A program made the translations under genes and the position numbers. A DNA stretch of 64,000 nt from Thinopyrum elongatum (lineage: Eukaryota > Streptophyta > Magnoliopsida > Poales > Poaceae): assembly GCA_011799875.1 (NCBI GenBank), contig CM022298.1:48979375-49043374 (forward strand), given 5' to 3'. Under the pieces are notes generated by a model. It had not been told where the DNA came from. It worked only from the letters and a program-made list of their open reading frames with translations, and did not search any database. Positions 8,986 through 19,281 of the stretch are shown here, piece by piece (the first letter of the stretch is position 1; every line of letters starts with the position of its first letter).

Positions 8986-11865
8986 GCGTCAGCAGCTCTC
9001 AAGCGCAGGGGTTTTTTTTAAGGGGAGGGGGGGTTTGAGGTTTTGGAGGGTTAATTTAGGGGTTTCATATTGTGTTAGCTAGCTAATAGAGATAAGTGAC
9101 CTCTCTTTCTCCGTGCTTGGTCGACGCTAGCTACTATACATATAGAGAGAACTCGACACGCTAGCTAGTAAGCAAATGAAGGAACCATTAATTACACAAG
9201 ATCGTCATGAACATATACAGAGAGAAGTGACCTCTCTTTCTCCGAGAGATTGGTCGAACAACAAGTTTTCGTATATCTATCCGACGGTACTACATATATA
9301 CAATATAACTTCTCTTACAATCCCTAACATCTAAAATCCATTTCAATTTCCAGATGGTATTCTCCCTTCTCATTTATGACTTGGTCAACAAAGAATCGCG
9401 CCAATTCCTCTTGAATTGCTCGTATGCGATCATGTGGTCGGAGTTCATCCCGCATCTGCCACATCTAATTTAAAGAAGGGGGTCAATACATATATATGAA
9501 TGAAACTCAACACAAATGATGGTAATAAAATAAAATTGTGAATATTATTGTTTACGTACTTCATATTGTCGGTCAGAGTAGCCCCGCTCAGAGGTCGATT
9601 GGCGGATGAACTCGCAAATGTAGTATCCACATAAATTATTCCCGCCTTCATGCCACAAGCACTTTACGAGAATAGGGTTCAATCAACCTGATAATCAAGC
9701 ATGATAAATGGTATTGATGAAACTAGAATCAATGGGAGATGCGCGGAACTAGCTAGTACTGCTTACTTTCGGGTGTGTAAATCGCAGCTCCCTCGGCAGT
9801 CCCGGAACCATTCCGGTGAACTCTTTCCAAACCCTGCAAGACAAAGAAAATAATTACTTGATATCCGGAAATGAACAAAGTTGCCGATATGATATGGTGC
9901 GATAATGATGGATTGAACTTACTTCTGGAGCATTGTAGTCATGTCCGCATACTTATTGGGATCTTTTCGTCTCGATTCTAAGACAGTTACTACTCCCCGG
10001 TCAACCTTAATCTCTAGCACAATAAAGTGGAAGCTGCGCACGCATGCATAACTCATCAATTACGTTACTATAACCTCGAGTAAGAGAAACCGAATATGCA
10101 CAAGACAGTAACACTCACTTGAAGTTGTAAGGAAAGAGTTTTTTCCCTTTGTTTTGATTTTGAAGTAACAATTTTAGCAAGTTGTCCTCAGTATCTTTGT
10201 CTCTATTTTGAACCGAACATTCATTTATGGTATTTGGGTTAATGAACCCAATGTCATAGATTTGTGCTTTTTTGCATTCGACGATCTTCAGTCTGCATAA
10301 TATAATGAGGATAATTATATATACATTCAATGAAAAAGCTGAGCTATAGAGACTTAATTACAGAGGTAATACATACAGACAGTAGCAAGTCATGAGTTGT
10401 TTGTCGAGGGCGTCTTGATTGAATAACTGGAATAACTCCACAAACTCAACAGGCATCACCTCAGTTCCAACGAGGTCGTGCTCCTCTTTAATTCCTAGCA
10501 TCAAACTATCCTTCCCAGACTTCCTGCAGGTATCCATGTACCATTCATGCAATCTTCGCATCATTGTTGTTACAGGAGGATGATCAAGTTTGACGAGAGG
10601 CTTCCCGTACTCGTATCTGAAGATATCTACTACCTCTAACATTTCGAACTGTACATCATCGCCCAGGTAATCAGCAGGATTGGGACCAGGCACTAGCCCC
10701 AGATGATTAGCTACGATATCCCTAGACACCTTGAGCGGGGGGCACGATTGCTTCGCCTGTTCGCCGAGCTGGGGAATTTTTTTCCCACTTTTTCGTTTTG
10801 CTAGCCTTGCATCACTGCAAGTACTTCCCGACCGCCGCGCTTCACCATATGTCCATTCAATACAGCGCTCATAGTTGGATTTCGGCGGAGGCGGTGGTGG
10901 TCGCTTCAGGGCATCCAGAGTGCGCTTCACTTTCACCGGATCTGCCTTTTCCTTCGGAGGTGGAGGTTTCCGTTCAAATGGGCCTGCACTTCGACTGCCA
11001 TGATTTCATCAGTTTCCTCGTCAGTCCTCTCATATGGTAACTTTGGAAGAGGCTTCAGGTTTGGACCAGCTTTGAATTTCTTCCCCCCTCTTGTACTGCT
11101 AGCCGCCGGAGCGGCGGCGTCTCTCTTCCGCCGTTGCTAACGTGGCGGAGTCCGCTGACACGCCGGAGGAGGCGGAGTGCTCCGACGCGCTGGAGGAGGC
11201 GGAGGAGGAGGTGGAGTGCCCTCACGCACCGGAGGAGGCGGAGGAGGACGCGGAGTGCCCTGATCACTCGCCGGAGGAGGACGCGGAGTGCCCTGATCAC
11301 TCGCCGGAGGAGGAGGCGGAGTGCCCTGATCACTCGCCGGAGGAGGAGGAGGAGGCGGAGTGCCCTGACTCACCGGAGGAGGAGGAGGAGGAGGAGGAGG
11401 CATCCAGTTTGGAAGCTTGATGTACTCCTTCCTCCATAGACAGGTACTCCTTAAAGCATAAACCAGATGAATCTCCCCTTCACCTGTAGGGTAGTCAAGC
11501 TCCAGCTCCTCAAATCCCTCCATTATTTCATCCACCGTCACAACAGCATAGCCATATGGAATCGGACGACAATGAAAGGTTCCCTTAGCTTGAGGAGGTG
11601 CAACAGAGCCGACAGCCGCCTTCAAGGTCAGGTTCTGGCATTTCGTCATTAGCTCGCAATGTTCAGCCTCCGTGATACTATCCACGGGGTAGCGAGGAGC
11701 TCTGAAATCAGGCTGAACGAGCTCCGTGGAAGCCACGCTGCTTCTCCGCTGAGATGGTGGGGTAGCTTCTGGGGCAGGGTCGAAGCAAGGATCTTCGTGC
11801 CGCTGAGATGGTTGGCTGGTAGCTCGCTTGCTCTCAAGTTCCTCTAGCTTTGCTATTCTTGCATT
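8768..11865 (-). mobile_element. ULP-CACTA, copy A (truncated)
   Basis: The terminus CACTGGTAGAAAATAGGG at 8768 is followed by subterminal TTTAGTCCCGGTT repeats, then the C-terminal and middle parts of a Ulp1-like gene on the minus strand. The element stops at 11865, where a different tandem repeat begins; its 5' part is missing here but present in copy B. It sits inside CACTA-B3. Confidence 0.8.
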
Positions 11866-11870
11866 TTTGG
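9324..11870 (-). pseudogene. Ulp1/C48 protease-like gene of ULP-CACTA, copy A
   Basis: A multi-exon gene resembling SUMO-protease-like proteins carried by plant transposons. In order: a conserved block (CELMTKCQNLTLKAAVGS to WRKEYIKLPNW), a proline-rich linker encoded by GGA-type repeats (11137-11400), a central block (DYLGDDVQFEMLEVVDIF, 10358-10936), then short exons at about 10270-10130, 10030-9922, 9837-9773, 9660-9562 and 9460-9324 with GT/AG borders. These encode the protease core, with catalytic-type His in NFHFIVLEI and Cys in NNLCGYYICEF. The Asp expected in VTVLDSR is Glu here (VTVLESR) and the Gln expected before the Cys is His (CLWHEGG). A TAG (CAG in copy B) follows TPPR and there is a 1-base deletion near 10980. 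Copy A is therefore broken and probably catalytically dead. Confidence 0.75.
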
Positions 11871-13680
11871 TTTCCGAGGCAGGTGCCGCAAAGAAGTTGT
11901 GCACATTGGGTATTAAAAACATCACCAACACATTGGGCCACATGCAGAGGATGGTTGTCACTCATTCGCCTGCGACTCTTCCCTCCATGGGCCCGCGAGG
12001 TCGTCGTCCATCTAATATATGACACAACGAGAAAGGTAATTTGACGAACAAGGAGGATTATTTTCGTGTTGTGTTACGGTACGTACGTAGGAGTATATAT
12101 TACGCGTCGAAGAGGGGAGGGGGCAACATATATATACTACATGTCATGAACGTCGGTTCGTGTTGGGGACTTAATTAAAGGTTTCCGAGGCAGGTGCCAC
12201 ATCAAAGTTCTGCATATATATTAGGTATTCAAACATCACAACCACACATCTCCATAGATGTGTTTGGCCCACAAGCAAGCGATGGCGGTTGTCCTCTAGC
12301 ACTCACTCTCAGGGTTATCAGCGAGATGCTTCGTCCATCTCTGTGTGCCCGCTTGGTCAATCACTTCGACCGACATCGATAGAGGTTAATTTGACTTATA
12401 ATTACAAGGGGATTAAATTTTGGTTCGTCTTATATGGTTCGGTACATGCAACTATACTCCATGCGCATGTGTAGGCACGAATCCCTCCCACCGGGTCGAA
12501 GTGGGGGAGGGGGCGAGCATGCGACGCATCATGAACCAGATCTGTGTGGGGACTGTGCGTTTTTCGACGCATGCATGCACCACGTCAAAATGTTGTGCTT
12601 TTGGTATTCAAACATATACGCATGCATCACGCATGTCCATACATGTGTTTGGGGCACATACATGCAGTGGTAGTCTTTGGACACTCTCCCTTGATTGGTT
12701 ATCATCGACGACCTATATATTCGTGGGCCCGCGTGGACGTCTCCATCACTTCGACCAACAACGCGAGAGAGGTTACCAGGGTGGATTCTTCTTCTCTTAG
12801 TTCGCGTTACCGTAGAGTCGTACATCGATCATGGTGAGATTCAAGACCTAAGTTCGAGGGCTCGCATACACATGAATCAAAGTTGTGCATTGGGTATATT
12901 CAAACACCACATGACACTTCATACATATGTTTGGGCCACATACACGCAATGGTTGTCTTCAGGCACTCCCTCGCGGGGTTATCAGCGACAAGCTAGCCTA
13001 ATTTGTGGGGCCGCGTGTGGAACGTCAATGCATGACTTTGACCCAACAAACAAGAAAGGTTATACGACCAAGGTGTTGATTCTTCTTGGTCAGTCTTACA
13101 ATACACCTTGGTGAGATGCCCCTCCCACCGACTCAAACTGTGTGTGTGGGGGGAGGCACAATACTACTTTGTACTAGATGAACCTCCATGGGGTCGCGGA
13201 TGCCCGGTTAATTTGCGATGCACATGTGCCACATCAAATTTGTGATTTGGTTATTTAAATATCATAGCACATCGTTTTCACACACACACACACACACACA
13301 CACATCGGGCCACCCACAGGTGTGGTTGGTAAGTGGTGTCACCCATCTAACGCCAGAAGAACACATTTGTGGGCCCGCACATGGTCGAAATTTGATCGGA
13401 AGCAAAGGGGCGAGGGGGGGTTGATGTACTCCTTTCGGTTTTGTGTTACGGTACGGTGAGATGTCAAACCTAGCTATTTGGGGGCATGCGTTCATAGCTA
13501 GGATTCCCCTCCCGGCAACACGAAGTGTGTGTGTGTGTATTTGGGGGGGGGGGGCTAGCAATAATAACGTGCGCTTTGTGTGATAGGTGCCACATCAAAG
13601 TTGTGCATTGAGTATTTGAACATCAAACCACCCCTTTCATACATATATTTGGTCCACATGCAAGTGTGTTCGTGTTCTGA
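11870..13680. repeat. Diverged tandem array, 300-380 bp units
   Basis: A motif like AGGTGCCACATCAAAGTTGT, followed by TATTCAAACATCA, a CATACATGTGTTTGGCCCACA-like stretch and a GTTATCAGCGA-like stretch, starts near 11878, 12187, 12566, 12863, 13218 and 13580. The copies are strongly diverged. I see no gene here; open frames on both strands come from the repeat. The array abuts the broken end of ULP-CACTA copy A. Confidence 0.7.
13279..13304. repeat. (CA)n microsatellite
   Basis: An uninterrupted CA dinucleotide run lies inside one unit of the diverged array. A shorter (GT)n run and a poly-G tract follow at about 13525-13554. Confidence 0.95.
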
Positions 13681-13897
13681 CCCTATCCCGTGTTTTTTGG
13701 CCAAATTTATAAACAGTAGACAAGTCGGACGCAGCAACCGTCTGCGATCGGGTACGAAAGAGACACGGTTCCCTAGGACTACCCGTGTGCCGTGCCCCTG
13801 CCCCTGTCACCCACATGATCACAGTAGATTGGGCTCCACGAGTCTTCCCTCCCCCTCTCGAAAATATCTACTCCCTCGCAATCTCGAAAATATCTAC

Positions 13898-15515
13898 TGC
13901 TACATCTTGAGCTTGCGTTGGTTTTTCCCTTGAAGAGGAAACGGTGATGCAGCAAAGTAGAGATAAGTATTTCCCTCAGTTAGAGAACTAAGGTATCAAT
14001 CCAGTAGGAGACAACGCACAAATCACCTAGCACCTGCACAAACAATCAAACAACTTGCACCCAACGCGATAAAGGGGTTGTCAATCACTTCACGGTTACT
14101 TGCAAAAGTGAGATCTGATAGAGATAGATCAAACTAAACAAATGATAAAGTAAATATTTTTGGTATTTTTGGTTTATAGATCTGAAAATAAAAGATTGCA
14201 AAATAGTAGATCGGAATGTAATATGACGGAAAATAATAGATCGGAAACTTATATGATGGAAAATAGACCCGGGGCCATAGGTTTCACTAGAGGCTTCTCT
14301 CAAGATAGCAAATAATACGGTGGGTGAACAAATTACTGTCGAGCAATTGATAGAAAAGCGCAAAGTTATGACGATATCCAAGGCAATGATTATGAAATAT
14401 AGGCATCACGTCCGTGTCAAATAGACCGAAACGATTCTGCATCTACTACTATTACTCCACACATCGACCGACTCCTGCCTGCATCTAGGGTATTAAGTTC
14501 ATGAAGAACAGAGTAACGCATTAAGTAAGATGACATGATGTAAAGGAATTAACTCAAGCAATATGATGGAAACCCCATCTTTTTATCCTCGATGGCAACA
14601 ATACAATATGTGCCTTGCTGCCCCTACTGTCACTGGGAAAGGACACCACAAGATTGAACCCAAAGCTAAGCACTTCTCCCATTGCAAGAAAAACCAATCT
14701 AGTGGGCCAAACCAAACCGATAATTCGAAGAGAATTACAAGATATCAAATCATGCATATAAGAATTCAGAGAAGATTCAAATAATATTCATAGATAAGCT
14801 GATCATAAATCCACAATTCATCGGATCTCAACAAACACACCGCAAAAGAATATCACATCGGATAGATCTCCAAGAACATCAAGGAGAATATGGTATTGAG
14901 AATCAAAGAGAGAGAAGAAGCCATCTAGCTACTAGCTATGGACCCGTAGGTCTGAGGTAAACTACTCACGCTTCATCGGAAGGGCAATAGAGTTGATGTA
15001 GAAGCCCTCTGTGATCGAATCCCCCTCTGGCAGGGTGCCGTAAATGGTCCCTAGATGGGATCTCATGGGTACAGAAGGTTGCGGTGGTGGAAAAGTCTTT
15101 TCGTGGATGCCTCTAATGGTTTGAGAACATATGTGAATATATAGGCGAAAGAATTAGGTCAGGAGAGTCACGGGGGGCCCACAAGGCAGGAGGGCACGCC
15201 CTACCCCCCTGGGCGCGCCCTCCACCCTTATGGCCGCCTCGTGGCTCCTCCGACTTCATCTCCAAATCTCCTGGGTGTCTTCTGGTCCAAGAAAAATCAT
15301 CGCGAAGGTTTTATTCCGTTTGGACTCCGTTTGGTATTCCTTTCCCACGTAGCTAAAAAACAAGGAAAAATACAGAAACTAGCACTGGGCTCTAGGTTAA
15401 TAGGTTAGTCCCAAAAATAATATAAAATAGCATATTAATGCATATAAAACATCCAAAACATATAATATAATAGCATGGAACAATAAAAAATTATAGATAT
15501 GTTGGAGACGTATCA
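13898..15515 (-). mobile_element. Solo LTR, 1,618 bp, with perfect 5-bp TSD
   Basis: The sequence starts TGCTACATCTTGAG, ends GGAGACGTATCA, and is flanked on both sides by TCTAC (13893-13897 and 15516-15520). It carries no coding domains or primer-binding site, so it is a solo LTR left by LTR-LTR recombination. Orientation is minus, judged from the related fragment at 19282-19897 and the TGATACGTCTCC-type start of this Triticeae LTR family. The family name is not assigned. Confidence 0.9.
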
Positions 15516-15520
15516 TCTAC

Positions 15521-16016
15521 CCGCGTAGATGGTTTTTTTCTTTGATAGCACACGATTAGTATGTCTGGACCGTGTGCGATGTCTGTTACTCCCACTCTGC
15601 TTCAATCAGTAGATCCAAATTTTCAGTAGCCCCGGCATTTTACTCCCGCCTCCATCCCTCGCAATCTCAAAAATATCTGCTCGGCTGGAATGTTTTTCTG
15701 TTTGATAGGACACGATTATTATGTTTTAAAATTGTGTGATGTTCATTACTCCCGCCCCGCTATGCTTCAATCCCTTGATCCAAAATTTCGGTATCCCCGC
15801 CATTTTATGCCCGCCTAGTAAAATTTTCAGTACCCGCGGCATTTCCTCAAACACCACCTTGGACCCCTCCACACACACACCCCAAATCCTTCGCTCGCCC
15901 CAAATCCCCCACTCACACACATACACACCACCCCTCCCTCGCTCCAAACCTAGCTAGGTCGCCGCCGCTGCGTCGCCTCCATCATCAACCTCTGCCGGTC
16001 TGCCCATGCAGTTTAC
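15521..16016 (+). other. 5' region of CACTA-B3 copy C
   Basis: No gene. A block with CACACGATTA and a TTACTCCC-like motif occurs twice (about 15550 and 15705), followed by pyrimidine-rich, leader-like sequence at 15840-15960. Confidence 0.45.
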
Positions 16017-16591
16017 CCACCGATATACATACCCTCGCCGCCCTGTGTTTCTCAGATGACGCCTGTGAAACGCACCCTTTCCCAGAGATCCCCATCCCCA
16101 CCCCCTCCCCCACTCCAGAGCGTCGCAGCCTAAGCTCGGCTATGATTCCCGGGGAGCTCGAGGAGCGAATGGCCCAAAAGAGCTTTAAAGTGGCCCCTTC
16201 TCCCGACGTCGGCGAGGTGGCTGCCGAGGAAGCTGACGACGATGACAGGACCTGGATTGAGCCTTTCAATCAATGGGCTTGAGTATTCTGGCATGTCGCG
16301 GACGCCGGCTACGACATCGAGGTCGTCGGCACCGACGGCTTGACGCGGGTTATGTCACAGGTTAAGTTGCCCACCCCCAACCCTTTGGGTTCAATAGCCA
16401 TCGATCTCATCGATGCCCCTGCCGCTGATCTCCTGCGGCTCGTTATGAACAATTTGCCATCCTTCATCGCCATCGAGCCCCTTTTCTCATTTTTGAAGGA
16501 CACGTCCTGCGACGCTGGCCTGGCATCCTCAGCTGGCAAGTCAGACCTCATCGACGGCGACCATGAGGAGGAGCCAATCTGTGACAAGTGA
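16017..16591 (+). pseudogene. First coding exon of CACTA-B3 copy C (broken)
   Basis: A GC-rich frame reads through a Pro-rich stretch (PEIPIPTPSPTPERR), then MIPGELEERMAQKSFKVAP, an acidic run (EEADDDD), and, past an in-frame TGA at about 16280 (after FNQWA), continues as VFWHVADAGYDIEVVG to ICDK at 16591. Composition is clearly coding-like against its AT-rich surroundings. It lies upstream of, and in the same orientation as, the B3-like exons in the same element, so it is probably the N-terminal exon of that gene. No domain is recognised and the exact start is not determined. Confidence 0.45.
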
Positions 16592-16902
16592 GAAAACCCA
16601 TGATTTTTTTCTCGAACCCCTTTTGCAGTGAGAACCTGTCCAGCATTTATTGCTATATTAGGTTGTTTGCATTACGCCTTGTTTATTTCTACGGTTTATG
16701 GTTGTTCGGTTGTTTGTAGTTAGCATATGTCCAGTTTCAATTGCCATCTTTGGTTGTTCGTAGTATGCCTTGTTTATTTCAGCTATTAACAGTGTGATGT
16801 TCTATATGTGCTAGTATGAACTATGCAGTTCAATTTCATCAATATCAAATTTAACAATAGCTCTATGAATGACTATATTTGGTTGATGTTAAGCATGTTG
16901 TA
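16592..16902 (+). other. Intron-like sequence, nothing else seen
   Basis: AT-rich sequence with repeated GGTTGTTCG/TTGTTTGTAGT-type motifs, between the first exon and the Stowaway MITE. No gene or clear structure. Confidence 0.4.
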
Positions 16903-17159
16903 CTCCCACCGAATCTTTTTAGTTCGCATATAAGGTTTGTCTAAAGTCAAGCCTCGTAAAGTTTGACCAACTTTATAGAACAAAATACCAACATTCACAA
17001 TATGAAATAAATATCAGTACATGTGTCATGACTTAAATTTTCATATTGTATAACTTTAGCATGCTAGATGTTGATATTTTTTCATATAAATAAGGTCAAA
17101 CTTTATGAAGTTTGACTTCAGACAATTCTTATATGCAGAGTAAAAAGGACCGGAGGGAG
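16903..17159. mobile_element. Stowaway-type MITE (mariner-like)
   Basis: 257 bp beginning CTCCCACCGAAT and ending ACCGGAGGGAG, i.e. inverted CTCCCTCCGG ends, flanked by TA on both sides. Long internal complementarity is visible (GTCAAACTTTATGAAGTTTG near the right end with a partner at the left). Sits in the intron of CACTA-B3 copy C. Confidence 0.85.
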
Positions 17160-17193
17160 TATTGAACACGCCTTTCCATTTGATTTAACAATA

Positions 17194-17640
17194 GCACTGT
17201 TTGGATACTCTAACTTAGCTAGAGGTTAGAGTTAGGTTCTAGCTCATGACAGTTAAAAGGGAGAGAGAGAGAGATTGGTGGAATAGTTGATTGTATTGCT
17301 TGAGCCTCGTGGGCATATATATAGGAGTACATGGTCATCTTGGAGTACAAGTCAAGGTTGAATAAATCCTACGCTATCCTACGTTTCCTAAATAACAATG
17401 ATACTAAACAATGACTAACCCTGAACTAACTCTAGCCAAAGAGGTGTTTGGATGACTGTGTTAGATTGACAATAAATGCACTAGGAGAACTAGCCCCAAT
17501 CAGCACCTCATGGGTGGGATAGTTGTTTTGGGTGGGTTTGACGAAACTAGCTCAAACTAGCCCTCATGTTTGGATACTCTATGGCTATTTGAGCCCAAAC
17601 TAGTTCAAACTAACTCTAACCCATGGATCCAAACAGGGCC
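17194..17640. mobile_element. MITE-like element with GGCCCTGTTTGGAT ends
   Basis: The left end reads GCACTGTTTGGATACTC and the right end, on the minus strand, GGCCCTGTTTGGATCC, with further inverted similarity (GTTAGAGTTAG). The flanking bases AATA occur on both sides. The ends resemble grass MITE termini of hAT or Harbinger affinity. The superfamily is not settled. Confidence 0.55.
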
Positions 17641-17791
17641 AATAATTAGTGTACTTAGACCTGCACAATACATGTTTGAATGACTACATTTGCTTGTTTT
17701 TAAATATTAGGCCTGTTGCAGCTAATAACACACATTTCCACTTCTTGTTTTTAAATATTAGGTTTTTAACAATTTGGTCTTGCACATGTAG

Positions 17792-18282
17792 GTCCTGCTG
17801 TCAGAGGTTTTGACCCACTGTTCGACCCTTTTTGCATATGGGGAAATGAGTTTTCCATGAATATCAGTCAAGTCAGGAAACTCAGAAAGATTGTAGGATA
17901 AATAAATTAGCGACAAAAAACAAAAAGATCTTTGTCTGCACAATGAAGAAGACATCAGTTCACTACAAGATGGTACTAACTATTATACCTTGCCTTTTTT
18001 ATTTCTTTGCCCCATTTCCAATATAGAGAAGATATTTTTGCACATCCTTGTTTTCAGGCCTTTCCAAAGCAGTTCACTGATGATTACCTCTCAAACCACC
18101 TATATGGTCAGGTGGCAAGGAAGGTTTTCATACAACACCCACGGTTCAATATTGAAGTGTTCCTGAAGAGGACGAAGGATGGACGGTCAATCGTCCACAG
18201 GCACTGGCCTAAAGTTGCAAAGACCTTCAACTTCAATGAAGGCTCAATATTCACCTTCCGCTTCAGCAGTTTTTCAGATTAG
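17792..18282 (+). pseudogene. B3-like gene of CACTA-B3, copy C (decayed)
   Basis: The exon from 17792 (after TGTAG) reads PAVRGFDPLFDPFCIWGNE and QVRKLRKI, then meets a frame break and TAA near 17900. The second exon starts at 18058 after TTTTCAG and encodes a B3-like domain (FPKQFTDDYLSNH, HRHWPKVAKTFNFNEGSIF) ending early at TAG 18280-18282, where copies A and B continue with EIHLSIYHV. This copy keeps the AG acceptor that copy A lost. Homologous to 7352-7860 and 38491-38999. Confidence 0.6.
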
Positions 18283-18849
18283 ATGCATCTGTCTATGTAG
18301 CATCTATGATGCTAATTTCGAAAGGTTATAGATGTTGCATGTGAAACTTGGTTCTGGTACAGTTGTGTAATAGGGTAGCTGAGTGCTGAAGCTATATGAT
18401 GTTGTACTCTGATGTATTTCAATTATGAAATTCTGCTTCCTTAATATGGAAATGAAATATATTGTGTGCTTAATATGAAATGTCAAATAGATTAATAAAT
18501 TGATTATTAATAATACGACAATTAGCCTGCTAATTGGGATTTTCTATTGCAAATGGTTATTGAGAAAACACCGTGGGCGATGACCTCAGACAACGCACAC
18601 AGTTTCTAGGAATAAACTGTGTTGGATCAATGAACAATCATACACGACATCCTCTTGAAAACTGTTTGCGTTAGGACACCTTGCGCAAACGTTTACCACA
18701 TAAAAAGTGTGTGTGATGGACAGCCTTTGCCACACAGTTTCTTCTACGCACTGTGAGTGATGCATTCAATAACGCAAACGATAAAATTGTTAATATCGTG
18801 TGCAATTGCAACGCGATCACAAACGATTTAATGAGGAAAATTATGTGTG
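18283..18849 (+). other. 3' non-coding region of CACTA-B3 copy C
   Basis: Equivalent to 6840-7351 on the other strand in copy A. No gene is seen. It leads into the subterminal repeat array. Confidence 0.5.
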
Positions 18850-18860
18850 ATGTACGTGCG

Positions 18861-19045
18861 AACGGAAACGTTTTCTTTAGAGTGACTGTATGGGATGTAT
18901 ATACGAATGGAAACGTACTTCTTGGATTAACTGCGTGGGATGTATATACTAACGGAAACGTATTCCTTCGATTGACTGTGTGGAATACGAACGGAAACGT
19001 TTAGCGGGGACTGACTGTGTGGGATGTACTTACGACCGGAAACGA
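18861..19045. repeat. Subterminal array of about 45-bp units
   Basis: The motif AACGGAAACG (with variants AATGG and ACCGG) recurs at 18861, 18906, 18951, 18990 and 19035, separated by TGACTGTGTGGGATGTA-like spacers. Position and regular spacing suit a transposase-binding array near the CACTA-B3 terminus. Confidence 0.75.
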
Positions 19046-19281
19046 TTGCATGTATAATTGTATTTTTTTAGCACAACTGTACGTATAACCGTATTTGATC
19101 GCTCGCCGGTCACACACGACCTCATTTTGCCGAGCGTGCGTGCCAGGAGGGCATATCCCCGATGATTTCTGGGTCGTGTGGGAAGGACCCCCCTATCGCA
19201 GTCACTCACTAGGCGACGGTTCAGAACGCCGTCGCGGAAAGGGGTTAAAAAACGTTTGTATAGCACCTCGCTGTACTAGTG

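Larger units (their letters stand above)
6644..11865. repeat. Segmental duplication copy A (5.2 kb)
   Basis: This stretch matches 37784-42892 in the same orientation, with small indels and scattered substitutions. The match begins 45 bases outside the CACTA-B3 terminus (CACTGGTGCAG at 6689) and ends at GCTATTCTTGCATT inside the ULP gene at 11865. Shared flank outside the transposon end means the two copies arose by duplication of one locus rather than by two insertions. Confidence 0.85.
13681..19281 (+). mobile_element. CACTA-B3 element, copy C
   Basis: The 3' terminus at 19281 reads CTGTACTAGTG, i.e. CACTAGTACAG on the minus strand, matching copy A's terminus. The element contains a GC-rich first exon (about 16017-16591), introns holding two MITEs, the B3-like exons (17792-18282) and a 45-bp subterminal repeat array. 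The 5' end lies near 13.7 kb but no clean terminus is visible. A solo LTR (13898-15515) is inserted in its 5' region. The target of this insertion at the right side is an LTR (19282-19897). Confidence 0.65.

Noticed and set aside
10798..11040. Plus-strand frame repeated at 41918-42196
   Set aside because: Antisense shadow of the ULP gene central block; repeated only because the region is duplicated.
11134..11439. Arg-rich and Glu-rich plus-strand frames
   Set aside because: They are antisense shadows of the GGA-repeat-encoded proline linker of the ULP gene on the minus strand.
12420..13114. Several plus-strand frames of 60-139 codons
   Set aside because: They lie within the diverged tandem array, are not conserved between units and have no domain.
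13525..13554. GT and G runs as a regulatory element
   Set aside because: Simple microsatellite sequence with no other support.
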